A stretch of DNA of 64,000 bases from Astropecten irregularis (Eukaryota; Echinodermata; Asteroidea; Paxillosida; Astropectinidae), in the NCBI GenBank assembly GCA_963971285.1, contig OZ020247.1, positions 27,620,047 through 27,684,046 on the forward strand, in the 5' to 3' direction. The first letter of the stretch is position 1. Each line of letters begins with the position of its first letter. The translations under genes and the position numbers were made by a program. Below are positions 52,001 through 64,000 of this stretch, in pieces. The notes beneath the pieces were generated by a model that saw only the letters and a program-made list of their open reading frames with translations, made no database searches and was not told the origin of the DNA.

Positions 52001-55000
52001 GAAAAGATGTATCTTTATATTTAAGTTGAATACTCAGAAGGTTTGTTATGATATCCCACTCCGTTGCTTTTTCCTGACAGGGAAGCCCTCAACCAGTCAA
52101 CACACAGCAGCTGCGAGACTCATCCCAGCAGCTACAACAGCAGCAACAGCAGCAGCAGCAACAGCAGCAGCGATCACCAAATGTCGCTGGTAGCCGGCCG
52201 TCAGCAGCAGCACAGCATACATCACTAAAACCTAGTGGCCAAAGATCACCTGATCTATCGGGTCAAAGTTCATCACCAAGACGATCAGCTGATGATGTTG
52301 ATATAGGGGAGGATGCACAACACACATCCAGGTATTAATCTCAGTTACTTTGAATCCTAATCAGTGTTGTAGTCGAGACCTGGAAGTCCGAGACCAAGAC
52401 CAAGATGGAGACCTGCTTCTTCGAGACCTGAGACCAGGGCTTCAAGACCGAGACTTTTGCAGGTCGAGACCAAGACCGAGACCGAGACCGCCAAAAAAGA
52501 TCTCAAGATGGTCTCGAGACCAAGACCAGGTCTCGAGACCTACAGCACTGATCCTAATGCTGACTGATATCTCAGTGTTCTATGAAATGTTTGGCATCCT
52601 TCCAACAATTCAATGGTCAAATTTGCTATGTTCCTTTCTCCAGCCTGAGACTGAATTTAAGAGAGAAGCATGCTCGTCATATTGCCGATTTGAAAGCTTA
52701 CTATGAGGGTGAGATCAAAGACTTGCAGAGTAAGCTGATGGAGGTTGCTTCTCTACAAGACCATTCCCCGGACAAGGTCTTGAAACGAACCAATCAGAAG
52801 CTACAGAACAACTGTATTAAGCTGGAAGCAGCGCTGAAATCAGCCAACAGGTAAAGGCGTTTACAGGAAGCAGCTATTTCAAAGAAAAACTGTTCAAGAC
52901 AAGTCAATTGGTTTCAGGATCAGCAATTAACTTGTATTAAGTAGACTGTTAAAAATACTGTGACTTATGGAATGGCTGGCCACAGGGCTTCTGTAGTTCC
53001 AAAGTGTTTTTAATGCCTATGTTGCTTAGGATAAATTTTCACTTGGGAAGAGACTAGTGGCAAGTCTATATCTGTCTCATGTTCATTGGCCAGTTGATTT
53101 AGCTGTTGCCAAGCAAACCTTATCTGTAGGAATTGTGCAGATGTTTGATTGGAAAGATTTTCTTTTATTTCAGTCGGATTGAAGACTTAGAAGATACAGT
53201 AAAGGCTCTTGGAGCAAGACTGGTAAGGCAGCCTCATCTTTCACTTAGGCACAGTTTTTTTGGTTTTGCTTCTTTTTAGTCTGTGTGTAAAAATGATGAT
53301 TTTCAGGGTGGGGAGCAGAATAATCCTTCTAATTGATAAAAGATGATCAATACAAGTAATAAACTGCTGCAAACTGCTTAGGCACAGTTTCTAGTTTTTC
53401 TCCTTTGTGCATGTAAAGGTTATGATTTTCCATTTTGTGATTGTTGGCCACAGAAAGGGTTGGGAGCAGAATGATCCTTATAGTTAAAACAAATGATGAG
53501 ATACTTACTGTTTGCAAGTCACAGGATATTAAAGAAATTGACCATTAATTGTACAACCCTGGTAGGTCAAGTTCTTTGTACAACCTAAAATTAAATTTGA
53601 TTCACATTTCATTTTGAGTTCACGGGTTTAATAGTTAGGTGGTTTACAAATGTGGGAAAAACGTTATCAAAGTAACGCAATGTGTTGTGTTGCTGGTAGC
53701 TACGTTTTGGCTGGTGGAACTGTTATATAGCCTTCATGAGTCAACTGACTGGTTTGTTTCCATCCTGTGTAGGATGATACATACAACAGTACTGATTCCT
53801 CTATGGCTAACCTCTATCAGAAAGTCAATGACTTCAAGCAACTATGCAGACACAAGGAACTAGATATCCAATCACTGGAGAAGAGAAATAGAGAACTACA
53901 AACATCATTGCACCAAGCTTACCAGGTGAGGGCAGCAGACACCTACAAGTATCTGAACTTGCTGGGAGTTAGGAGAGCCTGACGTTTCAATCCTAGCAGG
54001 ATATCTTTCAAAGGCTAAATTACTACATTACTAGTACCTGGGCTGGATTTCACCAAACTTTAAGATTAATCTCAAGATGAGTTGTCAATATCACCATAGT
54101 GATTCGCATTGTGACATCACACTTTGCTTAGCAATTAAAATTGGTTCATGATTTAAGATTGATCTTAGTGCTTGATGAAATCGACCACTGAACCTGTTTG
54201 GCATTTTTTCATCAGTGCATTTTTTCTTAGGTGACTTTTGTGATAATTAAACTTAAACTTACATGCATGTCTCCTGATGATGACTTGAGCAGGCTAGTCA
54301 AAACGTTGAGACCTAACGAGAAGTATGACATAATAGGAAGTGCGATAAATACTACAAACCGAATATCACGTGGTGTTACCGCAAACCAATCCACATACTA
54401 ACTGCTACCATGCAAAACCTCAAATCTTCCCAATAAACTTATGTGGTCAACTAATTTTTCTCATCAGCTTCAAGATGCACAAGCAATGGATGAGCATCGA
54501 GATCAAAAACTGCTGAAAAGAGTAAGTGATTCAAATTTACTGGGCTATGGGAGGATTTTTTATCTGAAAAAAGTTGTGAATAAGCAGAATAAAGGAATAC
54601 AAATTTATAGTGTTAAATGGAAATTCTTTCATCACTTTCTTCTTAATTTATTTAAAATAGCTGCAACATACACCTCTTGTTTGATCATCTTTTTCCTAGG
54701 TGCTGTCCGAGTATAAAGGTCTTGCTGAGAAACATGAAATAACCAAAGAACTACTCCACAATACGGAGACACAACTGTATGAATCCAAAGCTAAGATCTG
54801 CGACTTGACGAGGTGAGTTCATTTGGGGGAAACTCACAACAACTCATAAAGAATGGAGCACATAGAAATGAGAAATATTCTTTAAAACTGGAAGGTGAAA
54901 CCTTAATCCAAGAGACAGCCTTAGAAGTCTAAATGAAAATACTGAACATTGAGAAAGTTTGGTTCAAGAATTATATCATCTCTTATGAGTAAATTGACTT

Positions 55001-58000
55001 TAACCATTGTCAGGTCAACCTTGCCTAGTCTAGAATCTAGAACCAAAAAGGCATAGTACATTGTTATGAATACTTTCAATAGATGTGACTGCATTTTAAC
55101 TTGATACCTAGTAGGGTTATACCTTTACAGCTCAACTGACTGAGATAAACTGGAATGGTGGGGGGTGATTGGTTCACTTTCATTTGGGCAACACGTGACA
55201 AAATGATGAATTCAGGGCAATATGAGTACAGAAGATGCACTACGTGCACGTGATATACGGGTGGTGTGAAGGAGTCCAGCTCTAGACAATGTGATTGCCA
55301 TACCGGCTGTGACAGAGTAATGAACCGTTGAAACTAACAATCTATAATCTTGCATCTTAATGTCCTAGTTTCTTTGACTCTTCTTGCAGAACGCTGGCAC
55401 ATCTGGAGTTAGATGTCAAGCGTATGGATCTAGATAACTCTTTCTCAAGGAGACAGAATCTTCCCAAGTCACTTAGGTTAGATATCATTATATAAATATA
55501 TCCTACTGTAATCAGTGTAATAAAATCACCCGCATTCCTGTACAGATTTGAATTTAACTCTTTCTCCAATTGTTACCAAATTGTTTACAAAGATAAGGTC
55601 GTGACCCAAATAACTGGGGCTGTGACCGCGAATGACACACATGTATATGGAAACGGCTGCAGTCACTGGCTAGTGGCTGTCATAGATGCATGTGTAATTT
55701 GTGGGTGCAGCCAGAGATTTGGGACATGGCCTAATATTAGCCTTTGAGAAAGATCCTGCTAGGATCAAAATATCAGGCAATCCTAACTCCAAGAAGTAAT
55801 GTGAATTTGGTATAATTTTCCAGATTTATTTTTAGAGAGAGAGAAGGGTGGGGCCCATATTTTTGTTATGTTCTTTATATCGTTCTTTATGGCAATGTCT
55901 TGTCCCTTGTGTTATTGTTATTGAAATTGATTTATACTTTCAGTGGGACCAGTCTAAGGTCTGATACCAGACTAAGTACCAACGCTGCCACTATGACACC
56001 ACCAGACAAAGACAGCAAACAGGACCGAAACCAGACATCCCAGAGTGACAATGATATCAACAAACTCCTGGACTCATCTGGCATGGAGTCCTCGTATCTT
56101 AAACTTTCTGTGGAGGAAAGGAAGTTCCTGAAACCCAGCACCAATTACAACGTGATTACTGGTGAAGAGATAAATACAGAGAGGGGTGTGGAAGGTCTAG
56201 TGTCCTCGTCAGATACAGAAAGGTACGTAGGAGATGATTCCGTCACTTATTGTCCGTGGGCCTTTCCAAACACGGCTCTGGTTCAGGCTCCGGCTTCTTC
56301 TCTGTCATCCAAATGCTGGAAATATAGGTTGTGGTTTTTCATTGAAGCTGAATCTGTTTTTTCTTTTTCAAACTAGAGAATCGACTTCTGAACCACAGCT
56401 AAAAGCCTCTTTTTTGATAACCCTTGTTTTAGAATGGATTCATGAAATTGATCCGGAGCCGGAGCCAAGGTTTTGAAAAGCCCCTGTGTTTCCCCTCATC
56501 TTCTTCTGCTATGCCCTGGGTCAAACTCCATGGCTCTATTTACTGTAAGCTACTCTCAAGCTGATTTTCTCTTCCATGTTATTATACAGCATTTCAACCC
56601 AACCAGAAGATGACTACAAGTCTGCTCCTGGTCGCCCTAGCAACCTCGCTGTGCCCTTTGACACTGACACGGATGAAGAGCGCCCTCTATCACCAATGAT
56701 GAAAGCAGCGCGGCAGTTTGATTTCTGGAAAGCTGAGGAGAGCATGAATGCAGGGAGCGGTAAGGGACTTCTGAGAAATACACCAAATGGGACGTACCTC
56801 GCAGATAGAGATGAAATTCATAGCCCAAGTTCTGATTATCATAACCATAGCGATAATAACTCTATGCATTCTCAGGAACACAAAATCTCACCATCGGATG
56901 GGAGATTAGACATTGGTCCTTTGACGTCAGATGCGAGCATTCATATCTGGCCGGAGCCAGAGCCAGAAAGGAAACGATCACCAGTCTCAACAAGCTCATC
57001 TAATCTTGGCACAGCCTTGGCACATAGCTCACCTAAACAGCTTGCCAGGCAGAGTTTAGCCAAAGCCATGAAACCTAAGGATCATGATATATTCCCAGTC
57101 AAAGGCTCCAAGGATACCTACCACCAAGAGACCGGCTCATGGAGCCCTCGTACTGAGGCTAGACACTCTGGGGACATACCGCCCTCTGTTCATTCACGGA
57201 CAGGGAAGGAATCTCCAAGAAGACAGTTGTTTGCCAACGAGAAGAAAGATTACAAACCAAGAGGGAAGGATGGAGTTACGTCGCCCTCTACAGGTAAGAA
57301 ATAGTAAACTTTTTTAAAGTTTTTTTTTTAATTTTAATCATCAATTAACCACAAGGGAAACTGACTGAATTTAAAGTCATTGAAAAGTGAACAAAGAAAA
57401 AAGAAAAATTGACTGGAGCGGCGACCTCCTGAATACTGTACTGGCGCTCTACCAACTGAGCTATCCAGCCATGCGTTGGTGGTGTCCCTAATAGTCAATT
57501 TGTTTATAATAAACCCAACAAATTAATTTCATTTGTAATCTTTGTGCTATTCTTGAATAGGAGATAACTCAGCCGATTCAGTTTTGGCCAAAGTACGGTC
57601 CGGTGACGTTCAGACGAGAGCAGAATGGGAGGTAAATGACGCCCTCCCCCAACGTGGCCACTCCCCTAAGGTATTGTACCCCTAACCCCCTAGGCCCATG
57701 TACTAGGAAGCATACTAAACCAAACATACTTCAACAGATGGTCACAGGTTTGGTCGGGTTTGGTACTGAACCTGACATACTTCAACAGGCTCCAGCTGTT
57801 GGAGTTTGATTGAATTTGTATAGTATGGTCTGTATGCCTTGATGTGTTACTGTATATACACTGTCCCAAACCACACAGAATGCCACAATGCCTTTCAACA
57901 AAAGGCCACAGTGCCTTTCATCACACAAGTGCACCAGTAAAACTGTACTGTAGGCCATGGGTCGCCTTACCCACAAACAAAATGCCAGTGCACTGCCACA

Positions 58001-58966
58001 AACTCCAACACTTGTTTCTACAGGTCTCATGCTTTACTTCCCCAAACCTGTCAGAATGAATCAGTGTACTCCTGGACCTTTGGTACTGACTGAAACAAAG
58101 TCCAACAACAGGTCCATACTGTTTGGTACCAAATAAGCCAAAACTCAACAGAACTGCCTGTTGAGTTTGAGTGGTTTTGGGCTGTTAGGGTTCTTATTAC
58201 ACAAGTCCCTACTTACACTGTAAGTGTTATATCACATGGCTCCAAAAGAACAACACAAAAATCTCATGCACTAGGGTATTTGACTTCATGCTTGTTGCAT
58301 AGAGTTCTGTATGTTTTGAACAGGAAGTAGTTGATACTTACATAAACGGATTTGACCTTTGATATTTTCATTTCTAAGGAAATTATGTGTGTGACGTTGT
58401 ACATTTATTACATGGCCATTTAAAGGTATATTACTTGATTGGTAGGTCACAGAACAGCACTCACACTTTGTCTGATTGAACATGTACATGAAATAATAAA
58501 CCTGTGAAAATTTGAGCTCAATCGGACATCTGAGTCACAAAAATAGCGAAAACCTGACTCAATTTTTCTTAAACATAAAGAATGGTTTTGATCTTACCCC
58601 GAGATCTAAACTGTCTCCGGTCGTTGTTTTAGTAATTTCTGGATAAATACTCAATTTCAGGCGGAAATATTTTAACGGTATGTTTCTACCAGCACCATCT
58701 TCATACTCTGAAAGTTATACGTAAATCTGTGAACATTTCTGTTTGGGTATGTTACTAATCCTGTACTGTACCTTTAATTGATGAAGTTTTTCTACCAAAG
58801 GTGAAATTTCAATGACCTGCGCTTGATGTATCATATCTAGTAGACTTTCTGTAGTCCTTTGTTAACTTTTTTGTCACAGAATCGAACAGAGACTGGACAT
58901 GATATAATCCAACGCATCAATCATCACCAGAAGAAACTAGATGAACTCATGTTGGAAAAAAGACAG
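49076..58966 (+). CDS. MPHOSPH9: M-phase phosphoprotein 9, coiled-coil centrosome protein (3' end outside window)
   Basis: Exons 49076-50482, 50882-51044, 51585-51721, 52081-52331, 52644-52850, 53174-53222, 53773-53925, 54468-54521, 54700-54812, 55390-55476, 55944-56222, 56590-57293, 57561-57631 and 58880-58966 join in phase to 1254 codons. Residues about 259-305 (WEYLFGMLEQQHRQQ and on) resemble the human block WLQLFNLVEKQCQEQ. Later exons give classical coiled coil (HIADLKAYYEGEIKDLQSKL; LEKRNRELQTSL). The N-terminal 250 residues are acidic and disordered. Two Gln-rich stretches occur (exon 2, and about 11 Gln in exon 4). Human MPP9 works with the CP110-CEP97 cap on the mother centriole and restrains ciliogenesis. 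Assignment rests on that similarity plus location beside MTRFR and CDK2AP1. The reading frame is open after exon 14, and downstream exons lie beyond 64000. Confidence 0.85.
50579..50820. repeat. Dispersed repeat with GGAGTTAGGAGGGCCTGA ends
   Basis: Reads toward an AGATCCTGCTAGGATCGAAA core and a GCAGTTTGCAGCAGTTTATTA tail. Related pieces at 3670-3850, 12110-12230, 18470-18590, 53360-53390, 53960-54020 and 55738-55795. Confidence 0.75.
51055..51385. repeat. About 85-bp tandem repeat in an MPHOSPH9 intron
   Basis: Four copies marked by ACCCTCT(A/G)CACCTACC near 51065, 51152, 51237 and 51320. It starts only about 12 bp after the exon-2 donor. Confidence 0.85.
52361..52551. mobile_element. MITE, TCAGTGTTGTAGTCGAGACC ends
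   Basis: Right end GGTCTCGAGACCTACAGCACTGA mirrors the left; the centre is repeats of CGAGACCAAGA. MPHOSPH9 intron. Confidence 0.8.
54049..54188. mobile_element. Hairpin MITE, AAGATTAATCTTAAG type
   Basis: Inverted-repeat element in an MPHOSPH9 intron with ends GGATTTCACCAA / TGATGAAATCGACC. Related one-sided or decayed copies at about 14095-14230 and 28967-29090. Confidence 0.7.
56258..56484. mobile_element. MITE, family GGGCTTTTCCAAA-CTCGGCTCCGG (copy 3)
   Basis: Starts 36 bp after the donor of an MPHOSPH9 exon; same ends and centre as 11301-11529. Confidence 0.82.
57380..57503. mobile_element. Partial tRNA-like element, MPHOSPH9 intron
   Basis: One arm of the family at 6164-6410 plus the spacer ending CCCTAATAGTCAATT. 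The second arm is missing. A further remnant lies at 43397-43443 in CDK2AP1 intron. Confidence 0.7.
58419..58776. mobile_element. 370-bp MITE with TTTAAAGGTA ends (copy 2)
   Basis: Same element and orientation as 13209-13578. Confidence 0.82.
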
Positions 58967-59840
58967 GTACACCAGTCTATTACCTTCTACTAATAATTAA
59001 CCCTTATTATTAATATGTGTCCAACAGTATGACATGAATGTTAAACTGATCATTTCTGTACCATTTCTTATGTTTGTAATATTCCTTTACTTGTCTGAAT
59101 TATAATATTTTTGTGCCACGTTTGCCAAACTTCCTGGCTAGGGGATAGGGAGCTGCTAAATTGTCAGGATGTAGTGTGTTTGGTGTAAGTGGTACGTTAG
59201 TTAGCACGAAGGGAAAGCCTGTTTCAGTGACTTTCTTTCATGGCACAAGCTTAGAGCATACACTACTACTAACAGATGCTCAACCTGAGCACAGGCTGCC
59301 TTTAACATGGGATTGGTGACTCAGTTTATTCAATCTCTGTTTCTTTAAAGTGCTTGCCCACTACATTGACAGAAAACGATGACAGCAACAAGTTATGAAA
59401 ATAAAAGATGCTTTTCTCGATTCTTATGACTTTAAATAGAGGAACTAGTGTCCGATTATAAAGGCTGATTCATGCTGCTGAAAATGACATGATTGATTTG
59501 ATCGGATAGGCGTTTTGAGTCTGTAAGTTTGCAGACATTTTCCTGCTCATTTTATCATCTGTGATGTAGTAGTATGAAAAGGGGGTTATCATTCCAAACC
59601 CCATTTTCACTCACTCCACTCCACATTTAACTGCCACATTCAAAATAGATTTCATCTCGCCAATTTTCACCCCCCATTTCACAAATCTCAAAATATCCAA
59701 AATCAAAATCAAAATGCCTCATTTTATCGCGAAAAAAAAAATGTTGTAAATTTAAAAAGTTGTAGATTGGAATGTGAAAAAAAATGAGAAAAAATAGAAA
59801 TTTTTTTTATAAAATATTAATTTATATTATTATAAATAAG
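58967..59840. other. MPHOSPH9 intron and left flank of the polymerase element
   Basis: Unique-looking intron to about 59570. From about 59577 composition shifts to AT-rich with A- and T-runs, so the left boundary of the inserted element probably lies between 59570 and 59760. Its terminal repeat cannot be confirmed without the other end. Confidence 0.4.
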
Positions 59841-62800
59841 ATGGATCGAGAGAATAATCAAACGCCGCGTCGTGTAATTGCGAAGGGATATAACAAATGG
59901 AAAAAAAGAGAACTAGAAAGATTTGTTGAATCTGAAAGAATTCCATTTATACAAAGCCTTGGATCTACTCGAAATGATTTGATACGTGTAATTGAAAGTG
60001 CGGGGCCTGTTAGACCAAGAGGATATAAAAGTTGGAGTAAATCAAGGTTAGAAATTTATATTATACAAAATGATTTGTTTAATTTATTAAACCGACGAGT
60101 AAGAAATACTCGCCAACATTATATTAGTTCGATTAAAAGTTTTCAAAACCAATTTTTAAACTTAAATACAAAAAAAATTGAATATCTTAGAGAATTAACA
60201 AGAAGATTTAACCTTGATGTTACACCAACTGGTTATAGGGGACAAATAATAAGACGAGACTATGTCAAAGCAATTAAAGATTATGTTGCACCGACAACAA
60301 TTAACGAAGCAATTAACTGGAGAGGAACTAGACGTTTTAGAAACAATTTGATAAATTTAGAAATGAGGCCACAATCAAATTACCGAGATATAACAATATT
60401 TTTCAATCAGCATCGTGGGGATATTGTAAAAAAGGTAAAATCAATGTTTAGAGAACATGGAGCCTTTAAGATTCAATTTGCTATAAAAATAACCTATGGG
60501 AAAACAACAACGGGAAGTCTTATTGATTTTACTGTTAGAAGTGGTCAAGGACTTATTTTAAGTGAAAGTGAAATAGTAAATGAGGTAAATAAAAATATTG
60601 GAGAATTAATACACAAAGTCGAAAATAATAATTTACAAGATTCGGATTTAGTTTTAGATAAAATAGAAGTGTTTTATATGAATTTTGGTAGATATATCTT
60701 TGCTAATGTTGGTTCTTATCTAGAATTACCTCCATTTATTAAAAACAAAAATGCTGTTGTTAATGTGTTAAACAAAGACGATCAATGTATTAGATGGGCA
60801 ATAAGATCAGCATTAGAACTGTATACTGACAAGGTTAAAGAAAATAAGAGGAAAAATCCGGCTTATCAAATTAAGGAGGCAAGACCAAGCACTTATAAAT
60901 TAGATGATGGTTTAAACTTTGATGGGATAGGTTTTCCAACCCAAATAAATCAAATATCTAAAATTGAACGGCAAAACAATTTTAATATTAATGTGTTTTT
61001 ATTAGATTGCGATAATGATAAAGAAGGAGATTTACCTACTCCTCATCGTATCTCTGAACAGGAAAACGATATTTCGATAGATTTATTGTTAGTTCATAGG
61101 GATGGGAAGAACCACTTTTGTTGGATCAAACATTTTTCAGCCTTATTTTTTATGGCCACGACTAAACATAAATGTAAATCATATTACTGTAGGAGATGCT
61201 TATCGCATTTTCAAAAAGAAGATAAATTAAAATTGCACGAAGAAATGTGTAAGGGAATAGTAAATCATCCATCACAAGTAGTACTTCCTGAAGAAGATGA
61301 AAACATTTTACAATTCAAAAATTTTAAAAATATACAAGATGCACCATTTGTGATTTATGCTGATTTTGAATGTATCTTAGAAAAAGTAAACAAAAAACCA
61401 ACCGCAAAATCACAAATATTAGCTATTCATAAACCTAGCGGATATTCTTACGTTGTGGTAAGATATGATGGAAAACTAATGAATCAAAAAACGTATAGAG
61501 GAGCTGATGCCTCTAAAGATATAATTTATTCTTTGTTTAAAGAACAAGATGAAATTAAAAAGATATTTGATAATCCCAAAGAATGTGAATATGTTGATGA
61601 AGAAATAATAAAAAATAGTAACCGTTGTTGGATTTGTGAAAAAGAAATAAAAATAAATTCTGATCAAATGTGTCAATGTACGAATCCTAAAAAACCTAAA
61701 ACCAAAGAAGAAATATCAGCAAAAACATTTATAAATGCTAAAGGATATACAGAATACCTGTGTTTAACGTGCAATAAAAAAATTAATAACTTTAGAAAAG
61801 TTAAAGATCATTGTCACATCACAGGAAAGTTTCGTGGAGTTGCACATGCACATTGTAACCTAAAACTTAAAATAACAAATCGAACACAAATACCGGTCAT
61901 TTTTCACAACTTAAAAAATTATGATGGGCATTTGATTATGCAGGGGGTAGGAGCATGTATTGAAACATTAAATAAAACGATTAAGAAAAACGAAACTCGA
62001 AAGAAAAAAATTGAAACTACTCTATCTAAATTGTTAACTAAACAAGAAAAACTTGAAAATCATAAGAAAGAACTGCGAGAAAATCTTAACAAAGAAAAAA
62101 AAGAACGTGAGTGTTTTAATGAGTTACGTCGAGAAATAAGAAAAGATAACTCAAAAATAAAATTATTTGAAGAAAAGTATGGAATGAAATTTTCAAAAAG
62201 CAAAAATATGAAACTCAATCAAATAATGATTGGTTTTCAACGTGAATGTGTAGAAAAAATAAAACTAAATAATAAAAAACTAAAACTAAACAAAGACAAA
62301 TTAACAATGATTAAAGATTTATGGTTAAAAGAAGAAGATGAGATAATGTATCATCAAGCAAAAAAAAGTGTATTTGATAATATATTTTGTATTCCTCAAA
62401 ACAGTGAAAAATATATTTTAATTGGGTTAGGTGGATTACGTTTTATAGATTCTTTTAATTTTATGGCAGAGTCACTCGATAAATTAGTCAAAAATTGTCC
62501 TAAAGATGAGTTTAAGTTATTAAAACAACATTTTAACAATGATAATGACATAACGCTGTTATTACAAAAGGGTATTTATCCTTATGAATATATGAATTCT
62601 TTTAAGCGTTTTGAAGAACAGCAACTCCCACCAAGAAAATTATTTTATAGTCATTTAAAACTCGAAGATATCACGCAAGAAGAATATCAAAGGGCTCAGG
62701 ATGTTTGGAAAACCTTCAACTGTAAAACTTTGGGTGATTATCACGATTTATACGTGACCACCGATACGTTATTATTAGCCGATGTGTTTCAAAATTTTAG

Positions 62801-64000
62801 ACACACCTGTAAAAAAACCTATCGTCTAGATCCCGCGAATTATATCACCGCCCCAGGGTTAGCCTGGGACGCGTTATTAAAACATAGTAAAATAAAACTA
62901 GAACTTTTAACGGATATAGATAAATATTTATTTTTTGAAAAAGGAAAAAGAGGTGGTTATTCTAGCGTAGGACAATGTAGACATCACGAAGCAAACAACA
63001 AATATTTAAAAGATTATGACTCTAAGAAAGAATCGAGTTATTTACTTTATTTAGACGCAAATAATTTATACGGTTGGGCGATGAGTCAACCGTTACCCGT
63101 TGGCGGTTTTGAATGGTTATCAGAAAACCAAGTTAAACAATTTTCAACCGATCATATTTTAGGTTTAGAAGATGACTTTAAATATGGATTTATGTTAGAA
63201 GTTGATCTAGAATATCCCAAGAAACTTCATGATTTACACAATGATTTACCTTTAGCCCCGGAAAACATAACCGTCTCTAAAGAATGGTTTAGCCCGTATC
63301 AAAAAGAATTACTCTCGAACAAAGTAAAAGCCTCGTGCGAAGATAAACTCATTGCAACATTATATCCTAGAAAAAAATATGTCGTTCACTATAAATCCTT
63401 AAAACAATATTTATCGTTTGGATTGAAACTAACTAAAGTACACCGCGTTTTACGATTTGAACAAAAAACTTGGATGAAATCTTACATCGATAAAAATACT
63501 CAACTTAGAACATTAGCAACCACGGATTTTGAAAAGAATTTTTATAAACTAATGAACAATTCTGTTTTTGGTAAAACGATGGAAAATGTTCGAAATAGAA
63601 TAGATGGTAAGATCCTTATCGATGATAACACCGAAAAGTCGGCTAAAAAAGTTGCTAAACTTGTTAGTAAACCTTCATTTAAAACAGCAAATATTTTTAA
63701 AAATTTTAATATAACTTTTTTTGAAAAGTATAAAACAAAAACGGTTTTAGATAAACCCATCTATTGCGGTGTTAGTATTTTAGATTTAAGCAAATCTTTA
63801 ATGTATGATTTTTATTACAATCACCTGAAGAAAACTTATAAAAATAATATCAAACTCATGTATACTGACACAGACAGTTTATTATGCATCATTAATACTG
63901 ATGATGTTTATGATGATATTAAAAAAGACACGAGTCTCTATGATTTATCAAATTATAAAACCAATCATCCATTATACGACCCAATAAATAAAAAAGTGAT
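59841..64000 (+). mobile_element. Polinton-like element fragment: protein-primed family B DNA polymerase
   Basis: An intronless, AT-rich reading frame running to the window edge (at least 1386 codons). Order of parts: a long N-terminal region, a C2H2-like zinc finger, 3'-5' exonuclease motifs, a Cys/His cluster, a long charged coiled-coil insert, and polymerase motifs A, B and C (the last as YTDTDS). I checked codon phase at three distant landmarks and it agrees, so this part looks whole. The family is the polymerase type carried by Polintons/Mavericks and related virus-like elements. Capsid, integrase and ATPase genes would lie beyond the window. Base composition differs sharply from the neighbouring host exons. 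Good preservation suggests a recent insertion. It seems to sit in an MPHOSPH9 intron in the same direction. Confidence 0.85.

Noticed and set aside
59841-64000. Polymerase frame as a terminal exon of MPHOSPH9
   Set aside because: It has its own start, no acceptor before it, a very different base composition and an unrelated polymerase family signature.

Overview
The window is nuclear DNA of an invertebrate animal. It has spliced genes with GT-AG introns of 0.2-3 kb, tRNA-derived SINE-like repeats and very many short hairpin-forming DNA elements. The gene set and one gene order shared with human 12q24.31 fit a deuterostome. An echinoderm or another ambulacrarian is my best guess, but this is inference and I cannot name a species.

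Layout: (1) 1-17037, minus: carboxypeptidase D, 19 exons seen, 3' end outside the window. It has four M14 units (vertebrate CPD has three), and the third is catalytically dead. (2) 17330-20369, plus: a complete 7-exon, 215-aa divergent relative of phosphatidylinositol synthase, head-to-head with CPD. (3) 20370-23556: intergenic, repeats only. (4) 23557-32260, minus: mitochondrial elongation factor Tu (TUFM), 11 exons, 452 aa. One of its introns is a minisatellite whose unit spans the exon-intron junction. (5) 32625-34985, plus: AIP (FKBP-like + TPR co-chaperone), 4 exons, 332 aa, head-to-head with TUFM. (6) 34986-39078: mostly repeats. (7) 39079-41527, plus: a THAP zinc-finger protein, 273 aa. 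(8) 43116-44340, plus: CDK2AP1/DOC-1 type gene, first coding exon not found. (9) 46247-47435, minus: MTRFR (C12orf65), mitochondrial ribosome-rescue factor, 252 aa. (10) 49076-58966, plus: MPHOSPH9, 14 coding exons seen, continuing past the window. (11) 59841-64000, plus: an intronless AT-rich reading frame for a protein-primed family B DNA polymerase from a Polinton-like element, apparently inside an MPHOSPH9 intron and cut by the window edge.

Three gene pairs are divergent and may share promoters: CPD/CDIPT-like (292 bp between start codons), TUFM/AIP (364 bp) and MTRFR/MPHOSPH9 (1.64 kb). TUFM and MTRFR both serve mitochondrial translation. The CDK2AP1-MTRFR-MPHOSPH9 block matches neighbours on human chromosome 12.

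Introns and intergenic DNA carry at least ten families of non-autonomous inverted-repeat elements, several minisatellites (units of about 20, 32, 69, 85, 119, 122 and 123 bp), two large fold-back structures in TUFM intron 1, and palindromic pairs of tRNA-like sequences. Exon coordinates were derived by hand from reading frame and splice-site consensus. Exon phases agree throughout each gene, but no alignment or transcript data were available.
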